From Taibaiella sp. (GTDB lineage Bacteria > Bacteroidota > Bacteroidia > Chitinophagales > Chitinophagaceae): a stretch of DNA of 64,000 bases. The position numbers and the translations under genes were made by a program. Under the pieces are notes generated by a model. It saw only the letters and a program-made list of their open reading frames with translations. It ran no database searches and was not told where the DNA came from. Location: NCBI GenBank assembly GCA_016786705.1, contig JAEUVV010000003.1, forward strand, positions 372,001 to 436,000. The letters run 5' to 3'. Within the stretch, counting starts at the first letter, position 1, and every line of letters begins with the position of its first letter. Positions 18,401-27,695 of the stretch are shown here, in pieces.

Positions 18401-18928
18401 AACTTCCTGGACTTTCTTTCCTATCAAATGTTTCCAAAAGTATTTGATGAGTATTACACCCATTTAAAAAAATACGGGAAAGTAGAACAGATGCCGACCC
18501 CGGCCTTTTACTATCCTTTAGCGGATGGTGAAGAGATCGAGATCAGGATTGGCCCGGGCAAGGTGATTCATATTACCCTTTTACACGTGTCTACTCCGGA
18601 TGAAGCAGGAATCAGGAGAGTGGTTTTCGGGCTGAATGGCGGTCAAAGGACCGTGCTGGTAAAAGATAATGCCATCAGCTCCAGTAAAGTTACCCACGAG
18701 AAGGTGAAAGACCCGGATAAGGAAGTGGGAGCACCCCTCCAGGGAAGTTTATCCGCGATACTGGTTAAAACCGGCGATATGGTAGCAGAAGGTGCGGCGC
18801 TCTTCGTCATTGAAGCCATGAAAATGGAAAGCACCGTAAGTGCGGCCAAAGCAGGGAAAGTGAAATCAATAGCTTTAGCAGCCGGTGTTATGGTAGATCA
18901 AAACGACCTGGTGATTAGTTTTGAATAA
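15497..18928 (+). CDS. pyc: Pyruvate carboxylase
   Basis: A 1143-residue single-chain biotin enzyme that makes oxaloacetate from pyruvate, bicarbonate and ATP to refill the TCA cycle. Domains in order: biotin carboxylase/ATP-grasp (about 1-450; KKLLVANRGEIAVRVLRAA, AAAGGGGRGMR), carboxyltransferase TIM barrel (about 530-800; DTTYRDAHQSLVATRVRS, MLFRGSNAVGYSAYP), the PYC/OADA domain, and biotinyl carrier at the C-terminus (EAMKMES, biotin Lys about 1109). The length fits the family. I use ATG 15497 (MFKKLLVA); a TTG 18 bp upstream adds six unsupported residues. It ends in a shared terminator with the converging oxidoreductase gene. Confidence 0.96.
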   Translation: MFKKLLVANRGEIAVRVLRAASELRITTVAVYTYEDRFSLHRFKADEAYQIGANDQPLKPYLDIEAIIKVAKENEVDAIHPGYGFLSENVQFARRCREEGIVFVGPLPEVMEQLGDKIAAKKIARSVNVPVIEDAILSASEIDQVADIAEKIGFPVIFKAAAGGGGRGMRVVRAKADAKASFTEASNEALKAFGDGTIFIEKFIDNPKHIEVQLLADNFGNIVHLFERDCSVQRRFQKVVEIAPAPNLPQHSREAVYDYAIKIARAVNYNNAGTVEFLVDQQGEVFFIEVNPRIQVEHTVTEEITGIDIVRSQILIASGVRLADPQIFITSQESLKINGFAIQCRITTEDPESNFKPDYGTLIAYRNAAGFGIRLDEGSAYQGMKISPFFDSMIVKVTASGRTLSGTANRMLRALSEFRVRGVTTNILFLENVISHELFRKGACTVNFIGEHPELFQLRKLKDTSTKLLSYLANVKVNGHPDIKHYDTSRHFRKPLIPEFDSKAGFESGYKNKLKEFGRDALMQQIRAEKQILFTDTTYRDAHQSLVATRVRSKDILAVAASFAQQNQGIFSTEVWGGATFDVALRFLHECPWERLQQLSKAMPNTLLQMLFRGSNAVGYSAYPKNVIREFVEKAAENGIDLFRVFDSLNNLEAMRPTIEYVSKYTSSIAQASVCYTGDVLKKENNKYDLQYYIDLARRLEDAGAHMIAIKDMAGLLKPQAAEILIPSIRAAVNLPLALHTHDTAGTQITTYMKAIEAGVDSIDCAIASWSGTTSQPNMNSIVALLQGHERENRTMNLQSLNGHSDYWDAVRDYYYPFESDLRSSTAEVYENEIPGGQYSNLRQQAEGVGLGDQLPKIKANYAVVNQLFGDIVKVTPSSKVVGDMALFMTANNLEASDVLDETKNHSFPASVVGFFRGDLGVPYGGFPEQLRKIVLRNEPVQAAQAQSLPDIDLEQAFAHFQAAYPKANFLDFLSYQMFPKVFDEYYTHLKKYGKVEQMPTPAFYYPLADGEEIEIRIGPGKVIHITLLHVSTPDEAGIRRVVFGLNGGQRTVLVKDNAISSSKVTHEKVKDPDKEVGAPLQGSLSAILVKTGDMVAEGAALFVIEAMKMESTVSAAKAGKVKSIALAAGVMVDQNDLVISFE

Positions 18929-18934
18929 AACAGG

Positions 18935-18971
18935 AAAGACCTATAAGGTTTTGAAAACCTTATAGGTCTTT
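18935..18971. terminator. Bidirectional terminator between pyc and the LLM oxidoreductase
   Basis: Arms 18935-18951 and 18955-18971 pair perfectly over 17 bp around three bases, with A and T tracts built into the stem ends. It shares the core ACCTATAAGGTTTT with hairpins at 38158 and 41480. Confidence 0.85.
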
Positions 18972-18986
18972 TACAGCTACTATTTG

Positions 18987-20021
18987 CTATTTAACGCCCA
19001 GAGCTTTCTTCACTTCCGGTACTACTTTAGTGCCAAACAATTCAATGGATTTCATCATTTTTAAATGATCGGGGCCGCCCACATCAATCTGGCCTACGAA
19101 GCGGGTATATTGAAACAGCTCGTGGTTATACAGTAATTTATCGACCACTTCATTGGGGCTGCCAAACAGGTAAGCTCCGCCGGGCCCGGCAGTAGCATCA
19201 TATACCTCTTTACGGAATGGCGGCCAGCCCCTGTCCTTGCCTACCTGGTCCATCTGGCGCGCGTATACCGGGTAGTGCCAGTCCCTGATACTGCTGTCCT
19301 CCCCTACAAACAAATGCGCATTGACCGAGAACTGGTAATCTTCTTTTTTATGGCCAAGAGCTTCCCATTGCGCACGGTACATATCAACCAAAGGCACAAA
19401 CTGTTTAGGCATCCCGCCAATGATAGCGATCGTCAGGGGCAGGCCCAGTTTTGCCGCCCGCAGTACAGACTCCGGCGTACCACCGGCAGCTATCCAGATT
19501 GGCAAGCTACTATTTAGTGGTTTAGGGAATACTTCCTGGTCGATCAAAGGCGCTCTTAAAGTACCGCGCCAGTTTATCGTCCCACCTTTATTCAGGGCCA
19601 GCAAAAGGGCCAGCTTTTCTTCAAATAATTTTTCATAATCGGCCAGGTTAAAACCGAACAGCGGGAATGATTCAATAAAACTGCCGCGGCCCACCATCAG
19701 CTCTGCCCTGCCCTTCGAGATAAGGTCCAGCATACTAAAGGATTCATAGACCCTTACCGGGTCGGCAGAGCTAAGTACCGTAACCGCAGAACCCAGCTTA
19801 ATATTTTTTGTAATACTTGCAGCGGCAGCCAGTAAGATTTCCGGTTCTGACACAAGGTAATCCGCACGGTGATGCTCCCCTATGCCAAATATGTCTAAGC
19901 CTGCCTCATCGGCCAGCTTTATTTCTTCCAGGATCTCGGCCATTCTTTCCGCGGGGTCTTTTCTCATTTGCGTTTTAGGGTCCAGGGCCAGGTCTCCAAA
20001 CATTGATATACCAAATTCCAT
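18987..20021 (-). CDS. LLM-class flavin-dependent oxidoreductase
   Basis: A 344-residue luciferase-like TIM-barrel protein. It begins MEFGISMFGDLALDP and carries LADEAGLDIFGIGEHHRADY and IKLGSAVTVLSSADPVRVYE, both typical of the bacterial luciferase-like group that uses reduced FMN or F420. No substrate can be assigned, and there is no partner flavin reductase beside it. The subgroup with this start is widespread and often annotated only as LLM-class. Divergent from the DUF4833-type gene. Confidence 0.88.
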   Translation of the reverse strand: MEFGISMFGDLALDPKTQMRKDPAERMAEILEEIKLADEAGLDIFGIGEHHRADYLVSEPEILLAAAASITKNIKLGSAVTVLSSADPVRVYESFSMLDLISKGRAELMVGRGSFIESFPLFGFNLADYEKLFEEKLALLLALNKGGTINWRGTLRAPLIDQEVFPKPLNSSLPIWIAAGGTPESVLRAAKLGLPLTIAIIGGMPKQFVPLVDMYRAQWEALGHKKEDYQFSVNAHLFVGEDSSIRDWHYPVYARQMDQVGKDRGWPPFRKEVYDATAGPGGAYLFGSPNEVVDKLLYNHELFQYTRFVGQIDVGGPDHLKMMKSIELFGTKVVPEVKKALGVK

Positions 20022-20189
20022 ATTTCCTTTTTTAGGCTACAAAGCTCCTTCATTGCTTTCAAAAAAACATTGATCCAGGTTAAGAAACCATTTTTGTATA
20101 GGGGTAGCGCCTGCTTTCCTTGTCTTACTATTAAATCAAGGCTACCGGGCGCTTTAACCTATTTATTCATCCCAAAATTTTGAACCGTT

Positions 20190-20780
20190 ATGAAACCAGC
20201 TGCTTTTGCCGGTGCCGGCAAACCTAAATTCGATCTCTTATTGTTCCTTTGCCTGACCCTCACGGCACTGTTACTAGCCAGCTATAGCCAGGCACAGAGC
20301 AGAGCTGTGGACAAATTCCCCGTCCCTGCTTTTAATAACCAGACCCAGTTCTACCTGCAAAGAACAACTGATGCCAATACGATCATGTATGACCTGAATT
20401 TTAAAAACGGCGTACTCAACGAAAAAGAGCCTATAAAACCCTATTGGATCCGCTATACCGAAAAAGGCGTGAAGAAAAACCTGAGCAGTATACAGAACAG
20501 TTATGCCTTCGGCGTTAAAAGTACCAAGCTGAAAGACGGGCGGTTCAAACTACTATTTGCAGGCTATGGTAAAGTGCCACTTTACCTGAAACAGTTATCT
20601 AATGGCACTTACCAGACCAGTGTACACCTGGACGGGCAGGAAATGATTTTACAAAGGTTGTATATCCATATCGAACCCGGTGGCACCTTCTGGTCGCCTA
20701 ATATAGGCTATATAGAATTCAAAGGCCGGGAAATAGCCAGTGGCAGGTCAGTACAAAAAAGAATCAACCCGAAATCGTAG
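20190..20780 (+). CDS. Exported protein, probable DUF4833
   Basis: A 196-residue protein with a hydrophobic N-terminal segment (about 16-35, LLLFLCLTLTALLLASYSQA), which suggests export. The rest (KPYWIRYTEKGVKKNLSSIQ, then YAFGVKS and LRLYIHIEPGGTFW-like strands) resembles the DUF4833 family from memory. Its function is unknown. It is a stand-alone gene; a weak hairpin and the promoter of the peptidase gene follow. Confidence 0.65.
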   Translation: MKPAAFAGAGKPKFDLLLFLCLTLTALLLASYSQAQSRAVDKFPVPAFNNQTQFYLQRTTDANTIMYDLNFKNGVLNEKEPIKPYWIRYTEKGVKKNLSSIQNSYAFGVKSTKLKDGRFKLLFAGYGKVPLYLKQLSNGTYQTSVHLDGQEMILQRLYIHIEPGGTFWSPNIGYIEFKGREIASGRSVQKRINPKS

Positions 20781-20863
20781 CTGACAAATCTGCAAGATCG
20801 CGTTTAAAATAATGACAAAAGGAGCCCTGTATGCTCAATTCGGAAGCGTAGGCCCCTTTTCCC

Positions 20864-20871
20864 TATATTTG
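20864..20871 (+). promoter_or_regulatory. -7 element of the M3 peptidase gene
   Basis: TATATTTG, an exact TAnnTTTG match, 37 bp before ATG 20909. Just upstream, AAAAGG (20817-20822) and the CCTTTT near 20855-20860 can pair as an imperfect terminator for the DUF4833-type gene. Confidence 0.55.
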
Positions 20872-20908
20872 GAATAATTTTTGAACCGTTCTTTTATAAA
20901 ATAACAAT

Positions 20909-22924
20909 ATGTCTGATATACTTACAGCAACATTTAATACCCCTTTCCAATCGGCTCCTTTTGAGCAGATCAAAACAGAAGATTATTTGCCCGCCTTTGA
21001 GGCATTGATCCTGAAGGCGGAGCAAGAGATTGATAACATAGTAAATAATACGGCGACACCTGATTTTAAGAATGTTATAGAAGCATTGGCTTACGCCGGG
21101 CAGGAGCTCGAGGTGTTATCCAATATTTTCTTCAATATCAATTCTGCAGAGACCAATGATGAAATCCAAAAAATAGCGCAGGATGTCTCGCCTTTACTGT
21201 CAGCACACGCTTCTAAAATCGCACAAAACATTCCTTTATTTGAAAAAATAAAAACCGTTTACGGGCAGCAATCCGCTTACAACTTAAATGAAGAACAAAA
21301 AACCTTGCTGCATGATACTTATAAAGGATTTGAGCGTAGTGGAGCCCTGCTTAACGAAACTGACAAAAAAAAGCTGGAAGACATCAATAAAGAGCTATCC
21401 CTGAAATCCTTGCAGTTTGGTCAGAACGCGCTTGCGGCAACTAATGCTTATACCAAACACATTACCGACAAGGCACTTTTGTCCGGTATACCCGATGCTA
21501 TTTTAGCACAGTATGAAGAAGAAGCTAAAGAGCGCGGCCTGGAAGGTTGGATAGTTACTTTGCAATACCCCAGCTTCGTACCGCTGATGACCTATGCCGA
21601 CAACAGGGAGCTGCGCAGAGAGATCGCGTTGGCCGGCGGTAAACGTTCATTTGATGGCGGAGATTATGACAACCAGGAACTGATCCGGGAAATTATTGCC
21701 CTGCGGGACCAGAAAGCAACGCTTTTAGGTTATAAAAATTACGCGGATTATGTACTGGAAGAAAGAATGGCTAAAACCCCTGAAAAAGTAAACGACTTCT
21801 TACAGGAACTTTTGGTAAAAGCGACTCCTTACGCGACCAAAGAAATAGCTACTTTAAAAGAGATGGCCACTAAGGATGGGATCAGCGACATGCAAAGCTA
21901 TGACCATGCTTACTATGCTGAAAAATTAAGAAAAGAAAAGTTTGACCTGAGTGATGAGGAATTGAAACCTTATTTCCCACTGGAGCAGGTACAGGAAGCG
22001 GTATTCGGCCTCGCCAAAACACTGTTTGGGCTTGAATTTGAAGCACTACAGGATATCCAGAAATACCACCCGGATGTAAAAACATATAAGATCACGGAAA
22101 ACGGGAATTATAAAGCCCTGTTGTATGTAGATTATCATCCCCGGAAAGGCAAACGTTCCGGCGCCTGGATGACTTCTTATAAAAACCAGTATATAAAAGA
22201 CGGGGAAAACCACAGGCCTCATATTTCTGTAGTCTGTAATTTTTCCAAACCTACGGCAGAACTGCCCAGCCTGCTTAGTTTCCAGGAAGTAACCACTTTA
22301 TTCCACGAGTTCGGTCATGCTTTACATGGTGTATTGGCAGATACCCAATACCCGGGACTTTCCGGCACTTCTGTAAAATGGGATTTCGTAGAATTACCTT
22401 CGCAGTTCCTGGAAAATTTCTGCTATGAGCCGGAATTCCTGAAAACCTTTGCCCGGCACTACAAGACCGGGGAAGTATTGCCGGACGAGAAGATCGCCCG
22501 TATAGCGGAAAGTAAAAACTTCATGGAAGGTTACCAGACCCTGCGCCAGTTAGGCTTTGGTATATTAGATATGGCCTATCATACCAGGGCTGCAGCGCTT
22601 AAGGATATCAAATCCTTTGAAACCGAAGCTACAGCAGCCACCAGCCTGTATCCTTTAAACCCGGAAACAGCGGCCAGTCCCTCATTTTCTCATATTTTCG
22701 GTGGCGGTTACGCTGCCGGCTATTATTCCTATAAGTGGGCGGAAGTACTGGACGCGGACGCGTTCCGGTATTTTAAAGAAAACGGGCTCTTCAATCCCGA
22801 AGTTGCCGCAAAATATAAAGTGCTTTTATCTTCGGGCGGTACAAAGGACCCGATGGAACTGTTTAAAGCCTTCAGGGGAAGCGAGCCTAAAGTAGAAAGC
22901 CTGCTGAAAAGGGCCTTCGGCTAA
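20909..22924 (+). CDS. dcp: M3-family metallopeptidase (peptidyl-dipeptidase Dcp-like)
   Basis: A 671-residue zinc peptidase. The active site LFHEFGHALHG has His466, Glu467 and His470, with the third ligand Glu in FVELPSQFLENF about 28 residues on. The substrate loop Tyr residues near the end (GGGYAAGYYSYKWAEVLDAD) are as in Dcp and oligopeptidase A. It has no signal peptide, so it is likely a cytosolic enzyme that trims short peptides. Choosing dcp over prlC rests on overall likeness only. Its terminator lies directly downstream. Confidence 0.9.
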   Translation: MSDILTATFNTPFQSAPFEQIKTEDYLPAFEALILKAEQEIDNIVNNTATPDFKNVIEALAYAGQELEVLSNIFFNINSAETNDEIQKIAQDVSPLLSAHASKIAQNIPLFEKIKTVYGQQSAYNLNEEQKTLLHDTYKGFERSGALLNETDKKKLEDINKELSLKSLQFGQNALAATNAYTKHITDKALLSGIPDAILAQYEEEAKERGLEGWIVTLQYPSFVPLMTYADNRELRREIALAGGKRSFDGGDYDNQELIREIIALRDQKATLLGYKNYADYVLEERMAKTPEKVNDFLQELLVKATPYATKEIATLKEMATKDGISDMQSYDHAYYAEKLRKEKFDLSDEELKPYFPLEQVQEAVFGLAKTLFGLEFEALQDIQKYHPDVKTYKITENGNYKALLYVDYHPRKGKRSGAWMTSYKNQYIKDGENHRPHISVVCNFSKPTAELPSLLSFQEVTTLFHEFGHALHGVLADTQYPGLSGTSVKWDFVELPSQFLENFCYEPEFLKTFARHYKTGEVLPDEKIARIAESKNFMEGYQTLRQLGFGILDMAYHTRAAALKDIKSFETEATAATSLYPLNPETAASPSFSHIFGGGYAAGYYSYKWAEVLDADAFRYFKENGLFNPEVAAKYKVLLSSGGTKDPMELFKAFRGSEPKVESLLKRAFG

Positions 22925-22947
22925 AAATCAGCTTGAATGCTAAACTT

Positions 22948-22983
22948 AAAAGGAGCTTAATCATTTTTGATTAAGCTCCTTTT
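22948..22983 (+). terminator. Intrinsic terminator of the M3 peptidase gene
   Basis: A perfect 16-bp stem (22948-22963 with 22968-22983), a loop of four T, and a T-rich 3' end. Confidence 0.88.
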
Positions 22984-23032
22984 AATAATGTTGGTGTCTG
23001 ACAAGGCTAGCAAATTTGTTATATTGAGCTCT

Positions 23033-23054
23033 GTCGACCTGGCTCAGGATGACA
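23033..23054. repeat. Dispersed repeat copy, reverse orientation
   Basis: GGCTCAGGATGACA with TCGACCT before it is the reverse complement of the copy at 15321; more than 20 bases are identical between the two. It lies between converging gene ends. Confidence 0.7.
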
Positions 23055-23113
23055 AATTGGATACCGAATATAACAAGTATTTTGGCTTTTAGGTATTATC
23101 CTCTTACTATGTA

Positions 23114-24205
23114 TTAATAAGCGGTATACCGCTCAAAGGTCTGCCAGTATTTGTCTTTAAAAATCTGGTAATCCATTTCCAGCTTACCTTCAAATTGAAG
23201 TATAAGGTGCTGGGTGATCCGGGAAGGCTCCCGGAAGCCTTTACAGGCAAAATAGATCTCGCGGATACCTTCCCCGGTTTCCCGACCCAGGTTAATAAAG
23301 CCATCGCTTTCGGGGAAATAGTCCAGCAGCAAATCATCAAACTGGTTGATCCAGGCTAAGGTTTCCGCATCCGGGAATCCTTCATTGACAGCGCCGTCAT
23401 AATTAATGGCAATCTTTAATATCCAGGGATGCGACCCTTTAAATTCCCAGTTGAGCGCAGCGGTGTTCATAGTAGCTATGAGCTTGCTGCCACTTTTTAA
23501 CTTGGCTTCAAAGCCGGTATAACTGTCACGGGCGGAATCGTAATAATAATCCCCGTATTTCTCTACAAATTCCTTTTCCCGCCAGATCAGGTAAGGCTTT
23601 AACTTGGAAATAGGGATCAGCTCGGCGTCCGCCTCTGCCTTTGCGGCAATCTTGATGGTATCGATAAGCGTTACCGCGTTAATTTCGCCCAGCAAATGAT
23701 CTATAAAGATAAAAGCGCCACTGTAAGCACTGCTTTTCTGCGCATCTGTAAAATGGGCTAATACGATAACCAACTCTATCTCATCGGGATACTTTTCATG
23801 CCGGATCGGGTAAAAACAAATACTTTTCTCCTCAAACTTTAAACCCGAAAGCTCCACGTTGATCTCGTTAGCCGAATGTTCGGGTTTAAGCGCTGTAAAT
23901 TTCCAATTGTCGATCCGGGGCGCGGCGGCCACCAGTTCTTCTGCAAAAACTATATTCTTTATGACCCCGTCGGCCGTAAATATAAGCTCGGCTGTAGCAT
24001 CATCATGCATCCCTACCAGGAAAAACACCCGTTCTTTTAACGGGCCTAATTGAGGCGATAATAATTCAAAAAAACTGTCCTCGGCCTCGTTTACCATCTT
24101 CAGGCGTTCGAATAATAATGCCGCATGAGCCTTAAACCAGGTCCAGAATTGCCGGTACAAAGCCAGGTACGGAGATTGGCCTATATCTGTTTTTAACAAG
24201 TCCAT
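23114..24205 (-). CDS. Probable DUF695-type protein
   Basis: A 363-residue soluble protein with no signal peptide. An N-terminal part (about 15-170; FWTWFKAHAALLFERL and WKFTALKPEHSANE) and a C-terminal part from about 205 (KYGDYYYDSARDSYTGFEAK, then WEFKGSHPWILKIAINYDG) resemble DUF695-like proteins of Bacteroidota and Firmicutes, from memory. The function is unknown; nothing catalytic is visible. Alone on its strand; the META-domain gene upstream is cut off by a terminator. Confidence 0.6.
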   Translation of the reverse strand: MDLLKTDIGQSPYLALYRQFWTWFKAHAALLFERLKMVNEAEDSFFELLSPQLGPLKERVFFLVGMHDDATAELIFTADGVIKNIVFAEELVAAAPRIDNWKFTALKPEHSANEINVELSGLKFEEKSICFYPIRHEKYPDEIELVIVLAHFTDAQKSSAYSGAFIFIDHLLGEINAVTLIDTIKIAAKAEADAELIPISKLKPYLIWREKEFVEKYGDYYYDSARDSYTGFEAKLKSGSKLIATMNTAALNWEFKGSHPWILKIAINYDGAVNEGFPDAETLAWINQFDDLLLDYFPESDGFINLGRETGEGIREIYFACKGFREPSRITQHLILQFEGKLEMDYQIFKDKYWQTFERYTAY

Positions 24206-24278
24206 TTTACTATTTAAAAGTAAAAAAAATCAGGCAGAAATCAAATAAACTGAAACATATTTCAGCAATAAATCCAAT

Positions 24279-24315
24279 AAAAAAAGCCGGGATAAGTATT
24301 TGCTTATCCCGGCTT
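24279..24315 (-). terminator. Terminator of the META-domain gene
   Basis: Arms 24284-24296 and 24303-24315 pair perfectly around six bases. On the reverse strand a seven-T run (24285-24279) follows. Confidence 0.88.
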
Positions 24316-24333
24316 CATTATGGATAAATTTTA

Positions 24334-25083
24334 CTATTCCGCTACAAATTTAAATTTAGCCAGCGGGGCCATTTTTCCCTTGTTTAAAGAAAGCACCCCA
24401 TTATTAACGGTATAATTATCCGCCGTTCTTAAAGCTTCGCTCAACTGGTTTTCAATATCCATGATACCAATACAGGCCATCATAGTTTGAATCGCGGGGC
24501 CGAATTCTATTTTAAAATCATTCATTTGTTTAACGCTGCCCCCAAAACCATTACAACCGGAATGGCCGAAAAACGTACCGTCCTCTTCCTTAAAAGCAAG
24601 GAACGGTTCTTTCTGCAGCTGCTCGGATTTAACTATGGCCTTGCCCCGCAACTCTGTCAGTACCCATTTCCCGCCTAATAAACGCTTGTTGATTTTAGTG
24701 GGATTACTGGTAGTCGTTCCTTCTCCGGTACTGCCGGATTTTATGAACTCATTTCCGTTGAATTCATTTTTCAATTTCCCTTCCATTACGCGGTACTTTT
24801 CCTGTGTTTCTGATAAAATAATCGTATTCCCACCCGGGGCCCAGGTCATTTTACCGGAATTAAAGATGTTCCCGTTCTTATAAAGATAGCTGTTGTCATC
24901 AAACAGGCTTAATTGTATCAACCCGTTAGAATAGGCTCCCGCCCAATCCAGGCTGTTTTTAGAAGTATGCGTGCTTGTTTTCTTTTTCTTCGATTGCGCA
25001 TGGATTGCTGTTCCGGGATATAAACCCGCACTTAATACGGCAAGCAGCACAACTGTTTTAATGGGTGTAATAATTTTTTTCAT
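24334..25083 (-). CDS. Exported NlpE-like/META domain protein
   Basis: A 249-residue protein with a Sec signal peptide ending near residue 30 (TAIHAQS). The middle (about 45-110; LDWAGAYSNGLIQLSLFDDN) looks like the NlpE copper-resistance fold. The end (about 137-249) is a META/HslJ domain: GGKWVLTELRGKAIV, FGHSGCNGFGGSV and MMACIGIMDIENQLSEAL hold the two conserved Cys contexts of the family. This two-part layout is common in Bacteroidota envelope proteins, whose role is unclear; a stress or envelope function is inferred from the families. Confidence 0.82.
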   Translation of the reverse strand: MKKIITPIKTVVLLAVLSAGLYPGTAIHAQSKKKKTSTHTSKNSLDWAGAYSNGLIQLSLFDDNSYLYKNGNIFNSGKMTWAPGGNTIILSETQEKYRVMEGKLKNEFNGNEFIKSGSTGEGTTTSNPTKINKRLLGGKWVLTELRGKAIVKSEQLQKEPFLAFKEEDGTFFGHSGCNGFGGSVKQMNDFKIEFGPAIQTMMACIGIMDIENQLSEALRTADNYTVNNGVLSLNKGKMAPLAKFKFVAE

Positions 25084-25299
25084 ATACTTATCTGTTTAAT
25101 ATTCAGTTTAGATAAAAAATAAACCACTCTAAAAACGAAAATAATGAAAATAAAGGGAAATAGTGGCCTGAGTACCTGTTAATTTATCAACACCTTACCT
25201 GTCCGGGCCCGCCCGGTAATTAATTATTAAACGGCAATTCACAATTAAATCCCCTGTTGCTGCGTTATTTTTCAAGGAGTCAAAGCCAAAATTATGATG

Positions 25300-25307
25300 T
25301 ATTTTTG
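25300..25307 (+). promoter_or_regulatory. -7 element upstream of porZ
   Basis: TATTTTTG, an exact TAnnTTTG match, 33 bp before ATG 25341. The rest of the gap from 25084 shows no gene. Confidence 0.5.
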
Positions 25308-25340
25308 ATGCGATGCTCTCTTAATATCCGAAAATAAGCA

Positions 25341-27689
25341 ATGAATAAAAATATCCCTGTCCTTAAGCAATCGGCTTGCGCCATTCTTTTATCTAGCCTG
25401 TCTTTATTGACAACTCCTGCTGTCTTAAGGGCGCAGACCGAGCGGCCTTATGTGCGCGGTTGGAACACTTATTTGCCCTATGCCAATGTGGTAGATTTTG
25501 ACAGCGAAGATAATGACCAGTTTTATTGTATTTCCAAGGCTTCTTTTTTCACTTATAAGCATAGTGAAGGTCTTTTGGAAAGATATAGTAAGGCTAATGG
25601 CATGAGCGATGTGGAGATGGCTTTTGTAGCAGCAGATGATTACACCGGGAAAGTAGCCCTGGTCTACCAGAACGGGAATATTGACCTGTTTAAGGACGGT
25701 AAATTTGAAAATATCCCGGACCTGAAAGTTTCCACGGTGCCCGGAGATAAAACTTTGTATGCAGCGCATGCCCGGAATGGCAAACTCTACATTAGCTCCG
25801 GTATAGGCCTGATCATTGTTGACCTGGACAAAAAGGTAGTAGCACAACAAGTTCCTTTTTACAGCAACAATACACAGGCCCTGGTCAAATCGGTAACAAC
25901 CAAAGGCAATAGTATTTATGTTGCTACAGACATTGGTTTGTTCACCACCACTCTGGATAACCCGCAACTATTCAATTACAGTACATGGGTGCAGGTAAGC
26001 GCATTAAATTTTAGTTTTTTAAGCAGTAATGCCCAGAATGTTTTTGTAGGCACGGCCAACCAGGTTTACCAGGTAGGCGCTAATAATAACCTGGTCAGCA
26101 TCAACAATACTTCAAACCCGATTCAAAGGCTGGATGGCAGTAGTGATGGTAATGTATGGATCCTGACCAAAGAGCAGTCTTTTGCCCCTTACGCCGTAAA
26201 AGTAAGCAGCAATGGAACGCTTATTGATTCAATTCCCTCCTTTTTCGCCACCAGGTTTATGGATGAAGGAGATGGCAACTACTGGTCTTCAGATGCCTAT
26301 TCAGGACTCCGAAGAAGAAGCAGTGCCAACCCGGCAGAAAGCTGGGCTAATACTGCCCCGGCAGGTCCAATCAGTATAGGTGCTTATAAAGTATGGGCAA
26401 AGAACGGTGAGCTATGGCTGGCACATGGCAGTAAAGACTACACTTCCTGGTTTCCCGCCCTTAACCAGGACGCCTTTTCGCGGTACCAAAACAGCTCCTG
26501 GCGCAACTGGAAATGGGATGTGCTGGCGCAGTTGCCTCAGGACAGGCAATATTCCCGTACCGATGCTATCGCTATTCAAAAAGATGAAGCGAGTGGCAAT
26601 GTATACGCAGGATTGCTCAACGGTGGCGTAATTAAGATTGATGCCAATGACCAGTTAACCAGCTACCAGAAAAATTACCTGGGAGAGAATACAGCCGGCG
26701 ATACCGGCAGCTATAGGGTGACCGATCTTAAACTGGATAGTGAAAACAACTTATGGATCACACAAAGTATAGTACAAAATGCCTTAAGGGTTAAAACTTA
26801 TGATGATCAGTGGTACAGTTTCAATATCAGCGGAGTGGATCACCTTTCTGCAATAGCGATTGACGATTTAGGCCAGAAATGGATGGCGGCCGGTGAAGCC
26901 GGTAATGGCATCGCCGTGTTTAATGATAATAATACCATAAGCAATCCGAATGATGATTATGTAAGAAGGCTCTACACCGGTGAAAATAACGGCAACCTGC
27001 CTCATTTAAAAGTACATACCATTGCCAAAGATAAGAACGGTGAGATGTGGGTAGGTACCGAGAGCGGCATTGCCATATTCAGCTGTAACGCCGACATACG
27101 CCAGGGCATCTGTAACGCAATCTTAAGACCATTGGTTACTAAAGGCTTTAACTTTGCCAACCATATGTTTGAAGGTATCCCCGTAAAATCCATAGCTATA
27201 GATGGCGGCAACCGGAAGTGGGTTGGTACCAGCGTAGGCGTCTTCCTGCTTTCGGAAGATGGAGAGGAGATCATAGAACAGTTTACCGCCGAAAACAGTC
27301 CTTTATTGTCCAACACCATTATTAACATAGACATCGACCCGGTTACCGGCGTTGTTTATTTCTCAACAGCTAAAGGTTTATGTTCTTTCGGCGGTACCGC
27401 CATTGAAGCCGGAGCTACGATCAGCGAACCCTTGTTTGTATTCCCCAATCCCGTACCTTCCGGTTATAACGGGCAGATCTCGGTCCGAGGAATGACGGAG
27501 GGTTCAAATGTAAAAATCTCCGATATTAACGGGCAGCTGGTCTTCCAGGGCACTTCAAACGGGGCTATGTTTGCCTGGAACGGGCGTGACTATAACGGCC
27601 GCAAGGTACAATCCGGCGTTTACCTGGTATTTGTAGTGAGTAAAGACGGTACGCAAAAAGCCAATGGCAAGTTTATTATCCACGAGTAG
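25341..27689 (+). CDS. porZ: Type IX secretion protein PorZ
   Basis: A 782-residue exported protein (signal to about residue 31, VLRAQTE). The body has repeated beta-propeller strands (WVGTESGIAIFS, WVGTSVGVFLLSE, LWITQSI) of the kind that form the two propellers of PorZ. A C-terminal sorting-type domain follows (about 695-782; FVFPNPVPSGYNGQISVRG, GVYLVFVVSKDG). In Porphyromonas, PorZ is part of the surface attachment complex that delivers A-LPS for anchoring type IX cargo. The call is supported by recO just 6 bp downstream, a layout I know from other Bacteroidota. It fits the large sorting-domain protein at 10.3 kb as possible cargo. Confidence 0.85.
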   Translation: MNKNIPVLKQSACAILLSSLSLLTTPAVLRAQTERPYVRGWNTYLPYANVVDFDSEDNDQFYCISKASFFTYKHSEGLLERYSKANGMSDVEMAFVAADDYTGKVALVYQNGNIDLFKDGKFENIPDLKVSTVPGDKTLYAAHARNGKLYISSGIGLIIVDLDKKVVAQQVPFYSNNTQALVKSVTTKGNSIYVATDIGLFTTTLDNPQLFNYSTWVQVSALNFSFLSSNAQNVFVGTANQVYQVGANNNLVSINNTSNPIQRLDGSSDGNVWILTKEQSFAPYAVKVSSNGTLIDSIPSFFATRFMDEGDGNYWSSDAYSGLRRRSSANPAESWANTAPAGPISIGAYKVWAKNGELWLAHGSKDYTSWFPALNQDAFSRYQNSSWRNWKWDVLAQLPQDRQYSRTDAIAIQKDEASGNVYAGLLNGGVIKIDANDQLTSYQKNYLGENTAGDTGSYRVTDLKLDSENNLWITQSIVQNALRVKTYDDQWYSFNISGVDHLSAIAIDDLGQKWMAAGEAGNGIAVFNDNNTISNPNDDYVRRLYTGENNGNLPHLKVHTIAKDKNGEMWVGTESGIAIFSCNADIRQGICNAILRPLVTKGFNFANHMFEGIPVKSIAIDGGNRKWVGTSVGVFLLSEDGEEIIEQFTAENSPLLSNTIINIDIDPVTGVVYFSTAKGLCSFGGTAIEAGATISEPLFVFPNPVPSGYNGQISVRGMTEGSNVKISDINGQLVFQGTSNGAMFAWNGRDYNGRKVQSGVYLVFVVSKDGTQKANGKFIIHE

Positions 27690-27695
27690 CAAGTA